A DNA stretch of 64,000 nucleotides from Marinihelvus sp942491555. Lineage in GTDB: Bacteria > Pseudomonadota > Gammaproteobacteria > Xanthomonadales > SZUA-36. Both the position numbers and the translations under genes were made by a program. The notes below the pieces were generated by a model, which did no database searches, was not told the DNA's origin, and was given only the letters and a program-made list of their open reading frames with translations. Below are positions 45,563-52,485 of the stretch, piece by piece (positions within the stretch are counted from its first letter, which is position 1; the number at the start of each line of letters is the position of its first letter). The stretch spans positions 372,001-436,000 of the forward strand of contig CALOBN010000003.1 in assembly GCA_942491555.1 (NCBI GenBank), written 5' to 3'.

Positions 45563-46944
45563 GGCTCGCCCTGCTCCGCTGGCGGTTCAAGCCGGTAACG
45601 CTCATCAGCGAACAGCAGTTCATCCCCAAACTGTACTGCGACAGGCTCGAATGGCTGGCAGCGCACAGCGTTAACCCAGGTCCCGTTGGTTGAGCCGAGG
45701 TCTTCAAGCATCAGTGCCCCGGGACCACCATGCAGTCTTGCATGCTGGCGGCTTGCGGACGTTGAGCGCAGCAATATATCCGCATCAAACCGCCCCAGCA
45801 CGGCATTGACCCGATCGTGATCAGCGACCAGCAAGTGCTCATCAGTGGACCCCACCAGGCGCGCCACCGGGATAAATTCCGGGCGCTGTGCTGACAATCC
45901 ACCCTCCGGCTGCGACTGCGCCGGATCTCTTGCATTAAGCCGGCGCAGGCTCAGGATTATTCCCGTAAGCAGAACCGTCATAACCATCCCGCCAGCAAGC
46001 CACCAGGGCCAGACAGCAGGCTGATGAGTAACATGGTCACTGACGACATCGCCGGCATCGCTGGCCTGTGCCGACTCTTCAATGATCAATTCAGGAGGAG
46101 CCTCATCGGGCAACACGGCCCCGGGGGCAGACTCGGGGGCGGGCTCCGGCGTTGACAGCAGGTCTTCGGCAACCTCAGGCGTCTGCCCGGGGGCACTATC
46201 AGGATCAGTTTCCGCTGCAGGCTTCGGCTCAACAGTCTCCGGAAGGACGCCGGGTTCCGCCTGGACCGGGTCCGGCCAGGGACGGTTGCACAGGGCGGAT
46301 GGCAATGAAATGCCCGCCTGTTCCAGTATCGCTTGCAGTTCATCCCTGAAACGATACTGCGTGTTGTGGCTGCTGCCCATCGAAGCAGCACCGCGTGCGG
46401 CACTATGGCCGACCCAGTATCCACAGGCATCGGTAAGCGCGCCGGTCACATTTGGCAAGGGGCGATCCGGCGCAAGGGTAATCATGCCCTGGTCGATTAC
46501 CAGGCTGGAACGTAAAAAAAGACTGTTTTTGCCGGCCGCAATTAATGACGCCGGCGGATAGGCCTGCAAGGCGATATCCGTGCCGCCCGACGGCCGCGCC
46601 GGGGCGAACAAAGGAACGGTTCGCTCAAGCCCGGCAACCCGCAATATGGCGAGACCCTGAACGTTAAGACGCTGCTCGACGACTGCATCCCGGCCAAATC
46701 GCGTCAGATCCGCGCCACCATCAAGCACCAGCAGCGTGCCGCCAGGGACGGTCAATTCACTCGGCACCAGGACCCTTTCGTCACCGAGATAGATTCCCGT
46801 GGAAGGCACGACCCGGTCTCCCGGCAGCACTCTCACAACAGGCACAAGCCAGTCCGGCAAAGTGGCGGCCTGCTGAGCAAACCCAGGCATCACGGTGACA
46901 CCGAGCAAGAGCATTAGCAAACATCGCACCAGGTTATTAACCAT
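45559..46944 (-). CDS. membrane protein with C-terminal cytoplasmic FHA domain
   Basis: A 461-residue protein. A signal peptide (LVRCLLMLLLGVTVMPGFAQ) leads to an exported domain of about 200 residues with internal beta strands (GIYLGDERVLVPSELTVPGG, LTDACGYWVGHSAARG). A Pro/Glu-rich linker, a transmembrane helix at about 317-340 (WLAGGMVMTVLLTGIILSL) and a C-terminal FHA domain (about 375-455, with SRQHARL and LGSTNGTWVN) follow. FHA domains bind phosphothreonine. The start at 46944 is the first ATG giving a signal peptide; the frame is open further upstream only across the preceding gene. Confidence 0.88.
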   Translation of the reverse strand: MVNNLVRCLLMLLLGVTVMPGFAQQAATLPDWLVPVVRVLPGDRVVPSTGIYLGDERVLVPSELTVPGGTLLVLDGGADLTRFGRDAVVEQRLNVQGLAILRVAGLERTVPLFAPARPSGGTDIALQAYPPASLIAAGKNSLFLRSSLVIDQGMITLAPDRPLPNVTGALTDACGYWVGHSAARGAASMGSSHNTQYRFRDELQAILEQAGISLPSALCNRPWPDPVQAEPGVLPETVEPKPAAETDPDSAPGQTPEVAEDLLSTPEPAPESAPGAVLPDEAPPELIIEESAQASDAGDVVSDHVTHQPAVWPWWLAGGMVMTVLLTGIILSLRRLNARDPAQSQPEGGLSAQRPEFIPVARLVGSTDEHLLVADHDRVNAVLGRFDADILLRSTSASRQHARLHGGPGALMLEDLGSTNGTWVNAVRCQPFEPVAVQFGDELLFADERYRLEPPAEQGEP

Positions 46945-47341
46945 CCTCTTCGATATCACCGGTGGAGGGGTTACGGCGCGGTTTTTCATGACGCGGCAGC
47001 GAATCCCGCGAACCTTGCTCCAGCAACACTTCGTGCAGTTCTTCACCACCCAGCACCACCGCGAAGGCGGGAAAGGCTTCCAGCAACGTGCGCAGCGCAA
47101 CCTCGTGCTCACCGAAACGCACCGGCTGATCCGGGCTAACTTCCTCGCGCTCAATACGCCGCCACTGTGTACCGTCCTCAACCAATGTTCCATTGGAGGA
47201 GTCCAGATCGGTGAGATCAAGCCGGGCGCCGGGCAATAATTCCAACCGGGCGTGTTCGCGCGAGACCGTGTCATCATCGAGACTGATGTCACAATGAACG
47301 CCGCGGCCGATTAGCAATGATCGAAGAAGTTTCATAGTCAT
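46937..47341 (-). CDS. small cytoplasmic FHA-domain protein
   Basis: A 134-residue soluble protein consisting of one FHA domain at about 10-90: LLIGRGVHCDISLDDD, SREHARLELLP, LDSSNGTLVEDG. All canonical phosphothreonine-contact residues (Gly-Arg, Ser-x-x-His, Ser-Asn-Gly) are present. A basic-acidic tail follows (HEKPRRNPSTGDIEEDG) containing a Thr that could itself be phosphorylated. It starts an operon of four overlapping genes (FHA, FHA-TM, kinase, Gly-rich protein). Confidence 0.88.
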   Translation of the reverse strand: MTMKLLRSLLIGRGVHCDISLDDDTVSREHARLELLPGARLDLTDLDSSNGTLVEDGTQWRRIEREEVSPDQPVRFGEHEVALRTLLEAFPAFAVVLGGEELHEVLLEQGSRDSLPRHEKPRRNPSTGDIEEDG

Positions 47342-47475
47342 AAGACCCAGGCGTTTAATGAAGATGAGGTTCGCGATACGATGGTACCGCCAGCGAGAGA
47401 ATGCAACGCTCTCCCCGGCGCCGCCAGGGCACCACGGCAGGCCATCAGGAACTTGACCATCCGGAACTGCAAACC

Positions 47476-48021
47476 ATGTTCAGACCCACTAAAAAATCGC
47501 ACAAGCCCGGGGTTCCCCCCGCGGACACCGTCGACAATCCGCTGGCAAGACGCGTGATTCGTGGCGACGACAGTCCCACCGTGCCGCTTGACGGCACGGC
47601 TGGTGCCATTGACCCTTCCGAGGCGGCAACGCGCCTGCTGAATCAAGCTGATGATGCCCATGCGCTGACAGACCCGCCCGTGGCCATGCTGCTGATTATT
47701 GCCGGACCTGGCAAAGGGCACCTGGCCCCGGTTGGTATCGGCATGAACCCCGTGGGTCGCGGCCCGGACCAACGCATTCGTCTTGATTTCGGCGATGAAC
47801 GAATTTCGCGCAGCACCCACGCCGCCCTGACCTATGACAGCGATGGCAAACGTTTTTACCTGCAACACGGGGGTGGCGCCTCCCTGACCTACCATAACGG
47901 CGCCCCGGTCCTTGAACCGGTGGAAATTGTCGATGGTGCGCGCATCAAGCTTGGCGAAACCGAGTTGCTGTTTCGCGCCCTGGTCGGGCCGGATTTTGAC
48001 TGGGTCACTGCATCCTCCTAA
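47476..48021 (+). CDS. FHA-domain protein with disordered N-terminus
   Basis: A 181-residue soluble protein. The first 70 residues are polar and contain possible kinase-target Thr (RGDDSPTVPLDGT). An FHA domain at about 75-175 shows GMNPVGRGPDQRI, ERISRSTHAALTY and YHNGAPV, with the Arg and Ser-x-x-His ligands kept. The start is uncertain: ATG at 47476, or an upstream ATG at 47401 giving 206 residues. Divergent from the FHA-kinase operon, and its stop overlaps the convergent vWA gene by 4 bases. Confidence 0.82.
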   Translation: MFRPTKKSHKPGVPPADTVDNPLARRVIRGDDSPTVPLDGTAGAIDPSEAATRLLNQADDAHALTDPPVAMLLIIAGPGKGHLAPVGIGMNPVGRGPDQRIRLDFGDERISRSTHAALTYDSDGKRFYLQHGGGASLTYHNGAPVLEPVEIVDGARIKLGETELLFRALVGPDFDWVTASS

Positions 48022-48944
48022 CGTGACAAGGCCATGAATCCGCCATCATTGGCCTTGGCCAGCGTTTCCATAAACTGGATCGTGGTCCGGTACTTGAAAT
48101 AATCTCCCAGGGTCACCGCATGTATCTCTTTGTTGGCGACATTCTCGCGGGCAATACGACTGACAATACCCGTACCATCCAGGCCTGAGTTATACCTTGG
48201 GTTGACCAAACCGTCACTGAACAGAACCAGGGCGTCCGCCTCGCTTGCCAACCCGGTTTGCAGCGCACCGAGAACCGGTGAAGAGCCACCAAAGCGGTCC
48301 TCCAGAGTCGCGAGAAACTGCCGCGCGTCACCCAGATTACGACTGCTGGCATTGACCAGGCTGCCGTCAGCCGGCCAGCGCAGGTAAACCGGTCCGGCAT
48401 CCTGTTGATTAAAAGCCAGAATCGAGAACTCATGTTGATCGCGCAGCGAGCCCAGGGTGCGGCTCACCGAATCGATAACCAGTGCCGCGTGTGGCTCGAG
48501 AAACCCGTTCAGGTCGACCAGCAACAAAAAGCGGCGTTCATCCGTCTTTAAACCCAGAAAGCGGAATGACACCTCATCAACCGGGCTGGTCTCCAGGGCC
48601 GGCTCAGGCGGCGGAGGCGGGTCAAACCTGGCATCGAGCTGTTCCCCGGCCTCAGTCACGCGGTTACGCAGCAAGCTGGCCTGATTCATCAATTCATCCA
48701 GCTCCAGCAAGGCGAACTGCTTGCGGCTCTGCGCCTCACTCTTTTGCTCATCAACATCGTCCAGCGCATCTTCAGATTCCGCCAGCAGCTGTTCCAGCAG
48801 CGTGTTATCACCCTCGGCCATGACCTCTTTGCGGTAATCGGGCATGAGTATGATCGTGATAATCAGAAACGCGCCCATGGCGGAGGCGAACAGGTCAATC
48901 GCCGACATGGTGAACACTTCATCACTGCGCGGTTTGCGTCTCAT
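48018..48944 (-). CDS. membrane-anchored von Willebrand A protein with degenerate MIDAS
   Basis: A 308-residue protein with one N-terminal transmembrane helix (SAIDLFASAMGAFLIITIILMP), a helical coiled-coil-like region (about 45-105) and a vWA fold (about 130-308), probably in the periplasm as in MotB-like proteins. The metal-ion site reads DLNGF (144-148) where the canonical form is DxSxS, so both serines are lost; the distal Asp (FSDGLVN) is kept. It is a paralogue of the adjacent upstream gene, from which it starts by ATGA overlap, and so may be the structural partner of the metal-binding copy. Confidence 0.85.
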   Translation of the reverse strand: MRRKPRSDEVFTMSAIDLFASAMGAFLIITIILMPDYRKEVMAEGDNTLLEQLLAESEDALDDVDEQKSEAQSRKQFALLELDELMNQASLLRNRVTEAGEQLDARFDPPPPPEPALETSPVDEVSFRFLGLKTDERRFLLLVDLNGFLEPHAALVIDSVSRTLGSLRDQHEFSILAFNQQDAGPVYLRWPADGSLVNASSRNLGDARQFLATLEDRFGGSSPVLGALQTGLASEADALVLFSDGLVNPRYNSGLDGTGIVSRIARENVANKEIHAVTLGDYFKYRTTIQFMETLAKANDGGFMALSR

Positions 48945-49855
48945 CGCGATACCCCGACAAAATCCCCGCCATTGCGTTGTGCCAGCTCCTGCAGAAACAG
49001 CACCAGGTCACGGTCACTGGTGTAATCACCCAGCGCCACGGTATGAATTTCTTTGCCCAGCCGCCGGTTGAGCCGTGTTACATCTTCCACGATCTGCGCG
49101 GGGTTACCATCGGGCGCACCGTCACTCATCAGGATTACCGCATCGGCAGGATACTGCAGCGCGCGCAACAAGGCGCCGTGGGTTGGCGTTGATCCGCCAA
49201 AGTTACTCGCCAGACCACGGGTGAAATCCACAGCCTGACGAAGATTGGCAGCGGAACCCGGCAACAGGCTGCTGCTGCGCGGAAAGGACATGATGCGCGT
49301 CGACCCCAAACCGCTGTAGCCAAGAATGGCAAACTCATTACTGGCATCCAGCGGCTGCAATATCTCCAGCACGGAGCGAATCATCAGGTCCGCGTAGGCC
49401 TCCATGCTGCCTGACATATCAACAACAATGACAAAGCGCTTCTCATCGGTATCAATTCCCAGCAGCGAAAATTCAACACCACTTTCCACATAGGGTTGCG
49501 GCACATCAGGCGCGACAGGTTCCGGCGGTGGTTCCTCGGCCAGTTTGGTTTCTAGGTTAAACAGTTCCTCTTCAAGAGTGACCATCTCGCGACGCAAGCG
49601 GTCGGCCGCCGCTTCCAGTTCACTGATTTCATTCTCGACAGTCACCGTGTCAGCCATGGAATCTGCGACAGAGCGCAAGGCTTCGCGCCGGTTCTCTATC
49701 AGGTCGCTGGTATCCGATGGTGCCGTCAACGGCCCGGCATGGCGGTAATAGGGAAACAACAGCATCATCAGGAGAATGAAGGCCCCGAGCGCGGAGGCAA
49801 ACAGGTCAATCGCGGAGGTGCTGAATACGGACAGTTCCCTCCTGATCACTTTCAT
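48941..49855 (-). CDS. membrane-anchored von Willebrand A protein, MIDAS intact
   Basis: A 304-residue protein built like its downstream neighbour: N-terminal membrane helix (STSAIDLFASALGAFILLMM), coiled-coil-like segment (about 53-108), Pro-rich linker and a vWA domain (about 125-304). The MIDAS is complete: DMSGS (146-150), Thr223 in GGSTPTHGAL and MSDGAPDG. It should bind Mg or Mn and a partner protein. The ATG at 49855 has AGGGG upstream; the open frame further upstream is unlikely. It is transcribed divergently from the PP2C gene. Confidence 0.88.
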   Translation of the reverse strand: MKVIRRELSVFSTSAIDLFASALGAFILLMMLLFPYYRHAGPLTAPSDTSDLIENRREALRSVADSMADTVTVENEISELEAAADRLRREMVTLEEELFNLETKLAEEPPPEPVAPDVPQPYVESGVEFSLLGIDTDEKRFVIVVDMSGSMEAYADLMIRSVLEILQPLDASNEFAILGYSGLGSTRIMSFPRSSSLLPGSAANLRQAVDFTRGLASNFGGSTPTHGALLRALQYPADAVILMSDGAPDGNPAQIVEDVTRLNRRLGKEIHTVALGDYTSDRDLVLFLQELAQRNGGDFVGVSR

Positions 49856-49971
49856 TGCGTTAACCCCTGATAACAATGGCCGATCGAACACGCAGACGCC
49901 CACGCGACTTGCAAAAGTATAAACCAGACAACCCTGCGGCCTGCTGAATGGGATGTGGTCCTGCATTGGTT

Positions 49972-49977
49972 TATGCT
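49972..49977 (+). promoter_or_regulatory. candidate -10 box for the PP2C gene
   Basis: TATGCT ending 6 bases before the GTG start at 49984, the same spacing as the TATGCT before the secreted protein at 2678. No Shine-Dalgarno is visible and no good -35 is seen. Confidence 0.25.
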
Positions 49978-49983
49978 TAGCGC

Positions 49984-50703
49984 GTGAACATCTCTTCCTA
50001 TGGCGCCACCCATGTCGGGATGGTTCGCGAATTCAATGAAGACGCCGTGCTGTGTCGGGACGATATCGGCCTGTGGGTGGTCGCCGACGGTATGGGTGGC
50101 CATGAAGCCGGTGACATGGCAAGCGGTGCAATTATTCGCAGTCTTGCCCGTCTTGAACCGGCCGATACCTTTGCCAACACCCTCAGCCGGGCCCAATCCC
50201 TGATCCATGAGGCGAACAAAATCCTGATTCAGGATTCGCATCGCTTTGCACGGCATCGCAAACCAGGCAGCACCGTGGTGGCACTGCTTATTCAGGCCGG
50301 TCGCGGGGCCGCGATGTGGGCCGGTGACAGTCGTCTGTATCGTTATCGTGCGGGACAGTTAACGCAATTAACCCGGGATCACAGTCATGTTCAGGACCTG
50401 GTTGAAAGCGGGTTGCTGAGCTCCGAAAATGCCGAAAGCCACCCGATGGCCAATGTCATCACACGCGCGGTTGGCATCGATCTTTTGTTGGAACTGGCAA
50501 CCTGTGAGTTCGAGGTATTACCCGGTGATCGCTTTGCCCTGTGCTCTGATGGTCTGAGCCGGACCGTGAGTGACCCTGAAATACGCCAGGCCATGAGCAA
50601 CAACGATAGCCGGGCTGTGGTGGAAGAGCTGTTACCGATGACGCTTGAACGCGGCGCGCCGGACAATGTATCCATCATCAGCGTGATATGCGACGACCAA
50701 TAG
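49984..50703 (+). CDS. PP2C-family Ser/Thr protein phosphatase
   Basis: A 239-residue metal-dependent phosphatase (PPM/PppA type), cytoplasmic. Metal-binding motifs are VREFNEDAV, LWVVADGMGGHEAGDMAS, MWAGDSRLYR and LCSDGLSRTV, with the closing APDNVSIISV. It starts with GTG. It is the expected antagonist of the Ser/Thr kinase encoded at 43172-45562, reversing its phosphorylation of the FHA proteins, as PppA does for PpkA in type VI systems. It shares a 128-base intergenic region with the divergent vWA operon. Confidence 0.94.
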   Translation: MNISSYGATHVGMVREFNEDAVLCRDDIGLWVVADGMGGHEAGDMASGAIIRSLARLEPADTFANTLSRAQSLIHEANKILIQDSHRFARHRKPGSTVVALLIQAGRGAAMWAGDSRLYRYRAGQLTQLTRDHSHVQDLVESGLLSSENAESHPMANVITRAVGIDLLLELATCEFEVLPGDRFALCSDGLSRTVSDPEIRQAMSNNDSRAVVEELLPMTLERGAPDNVSIISVICDDQ

Positions 50704-50757
50704 GGCCGGTTCATTGCCAGCCGCGTGACGCACACCGCCCTGGTTAAAAGCAGGGCC

Positions 50758-50772
50758 GGGCCGGACCGGCCC
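50758..50772. repeat. GC hairpin between convergent PP2C and acyltransferase genes
   Basis: GGGCCG-GAC-CGGCCC, a short strong hairpin in the 75-base gap between convergent genes. It could stop transcription from both sides with assistance, but has no T-run. Confidence 0.3.
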
Positions 50773-50778
50773 GCAGGC

Positions 50779-51723
50779 TCAGTCAAGAAAGGCCAGTTCA
50801 TCAAGAAGCTTGTCTTTCTCCTGCCAGATTCCCGTCATCCAGGCCTGTAAGGCCGCACGGGCCTCCAGGTCATCAGTAAAGTCGCGGTTCAGAATATCCG
50901 GCGGGATCGGACGCCACTGCACGCGAACCTCAATATGTGGCACAGTGCCGGAAATCAGGGCCCAGAAGCTTGGTGGTTGCTCACCGGCCTGATTCAGGCC
51001 GTAGGAAATCGTCACGTCTACACAACCATCCAGCTCATCACCCAGCGCATAAATGACTGCTCCGGCTCCGCCTGCCTTGGGCGGCAGCAAATTACGAAAA
51101 TCACTTTCCCTGGCCAGTTTTGCTCCCGCCCGACGGGTACCCTCGGGGAAGCTCATCATGGCAACCGGAACATCCCTGAACATCTCACAGGCGCGCCGCG
51201 CAGACTCCAGGTCACGTCCCCGTAATTCCGGCCGGCGGGCCAATTGTTCGCGCGAGGCACGCCGCATGAAGGGAAAATCCAGACCCCACCAGCACAGGCC
51301 GAGCACCGGCACCCAGAACAGCTGGCGCTTGAGAAAAAAGCGTAACAAGGGCAGCCGCCGGTTAAAGCAGTACTGCAGCACAAGAATATCAGACCAGCTT
51401 TGATGGTTGCACAGCACGAGGAAGCATCCCTCGTGATTCAGCTCGTCGGGAAATTCAATCCCGGCGTTGAAGGTATCACCACGCGTGATCAGAAAATTAT
51501 TGACACCGATCCAGGACTCCGCAACCCGGGTCAGAAAATGACGCACTGCCTGGCGGCCACGCCCTTCCGGCACCAGGAATTTGAGCAGGGCCCCGGGCAC
51601 AATAACAGCGCCGTGCAACAGCGTGCTCAGGACCATGACCAGCAGTGTGAACGACCCACGCAGCGTGGCAATAAGGATAGCCAGCGTTTTTGCACCCCGG
51701 CCCAGGTGGACCAAAAGAATCAA
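50779..51723 (-). CDS. YihG-like lysophospholipid acyltransferase
   Basis: A 314-residue membrane acyltransferase of the PlsC/LPLAT superfamily. It shows catalytic NHQSWSDILVLQ, LKRQLFWVPVLGLCWWGLDFPFM, FPEGTRR and RNLLPPKAGGAGAVIYALG, the order and length of the YihG branch. YihG-type enzymes transfer acyl chains to lysophosphatidic acid in membranes. The start is uncertain, with TTG at 51723 (or TTG 51714) before the first hydrophobic helix and no clear Shine-Dalgarno; an internal ATG would remove that helix. Convergent with PP2C. Confidence 0.88.
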   Translation of the reverse strand: MILLVHLGRGAKTLAILIATLRGSFTLLVMVLSTLLHGAVIVPGALLKFLVPEGRGRQAVRHFLTRVAESWIGVNNFLITRGDTFNAGIEFPDELNHEGCFLVLCNHQSWSDILVLQYCFNRRLPLLRFFLKRQLFWVPVLGLCWWGLDFPFMRRASREQLARRPELRGRDLESARRACEMFRDVPVAMMSFPEGTRRAGAKLARESDFRNLLPPKAGGAGAVIYALGDELDGCVDVTISYGLNQAGEQPPSFWALISGTVPHIEVRVQWRPIPPDILNRDFTDDLEARAALQAWMTGIWQEKDKLLDELAFLD

Positions 51724-51853
51724 TCCGCATTATCGCAGTATCTGCCCGAGCTTGAAATGATGGCCGCAGGTTTCGGTCAAATTGTCACAAGGATGGCTGG
51801 CAGTCGGGGCTCAGTCGCACTAACATGCAATGCTCGGCTGCAAGGACTGCCCT

Positions 51854-52423
51854 ATGGAAAAACTGATCATTGGACTCGTATTGTTTATCGGGATTCATTC
51901 CGTCTCAATCGTCGCCCCGGCCTGGCGTGATCGCTTTGTGGCACAGCACCAGGCTGCCTGGAAAACACTGGTCGTGTTTGTTTCTCTCGCCGGCCTGGTG
52001 GGTATCATCAAGGGCTACGCTGACGCGCGCCTGGACCCGGTTCTTCTATACACAACGCCGGCCTGGATGGCCCATGTCTCAGCGCTGTTGATGCTGCCCG
52101 TCTTTATCTTTTTCTTTGCGCCCTATTTTCCCGGACGCATCAAAACAACGCTGAAACATCCGCAGCTCGTGGCGGTTAAATTATGGGCGTTCTCTCACCT
52201 GCTGGTGAACGGCACACTCGCCGATGTACTGCTGTTTGGCAGCTTTCTGGCCTGGGCCGTGGTGGATCGCATTTCCATGAAACGCCGGGAAGCACGCCCC
52301 CTGCCGGTGGTGAGCAAGAGTTCGGCCAACGATGTGGTCTTGGTGATTATCGGGCTGGTGACGTACGTGCTGTTCGTGGCCTGGCTGCACAAAGCCTGGA
52401 TCGGCGTCGCGCCTTTCGCCTAG
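51854..52423 (+). CDS. nnrU: NnrU-family membrane protein
   Basis: A 189-residue inner-membrane protein with about six hydrophobic helices. NnrU-family marks are FIGIHSVSIVAPAWRD, ALLMLPVFIFFFAPYFPGRIK, HPQLVAVKLWAFSHLLVNG and FGSFLAWAVVDRISMKRR. NnrU was named in denitrifiers for a role in nitrogen-oxide respiration; related proteins occur also in non-denitrifiers, and no nitric-oxide genes are present here, so the role is uncertain. AAGGA lies before the chosen ATG at 51854. Confidence 0.9.
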   Translation: MEKLIIGLVLFIGIHSVSIVAPAWRDRFVAQHQAAWKTLVVFVSLAGLVGIIKGYADARLDPVLLYTTPAWMAHVSALLMLPVFIFFFAPYFPGRIKTTLKHPQLVAVKLWAFSHLLVNGTLADVLLFGSFLAWAVVDRISMKRREARPLPVVSKSSANDVVLVIIGLVTYVLFVAWLHKAWIGVAPFA

Positions 52424-52460
52424 CAGCCAGCCAGACGATCAGGACGGTCAGGATATTCGC

Positions 52461-52485
52461 GGGCCGTTATTCCGGTTTACGGCCC
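52461..52485. repeat. hairpin at the convergent ends of nnrU and the S9 peptidase gene
   Basis: GGGCCGT and ACGGCCC pair around an 11-base loop. The right arm overlaps the peptidase stop codon. No T-run is present, but the position fits a bidirectional 3' end. Confidence 0.3.

Noticed and set aside
39083..50703. Type VI secretion system
   Set aside because: The phosphorylation module is present, but no VipA/VipB, Hcp, VgrG, ClpV, TssJ-M or TssE-G gene is found in the window.
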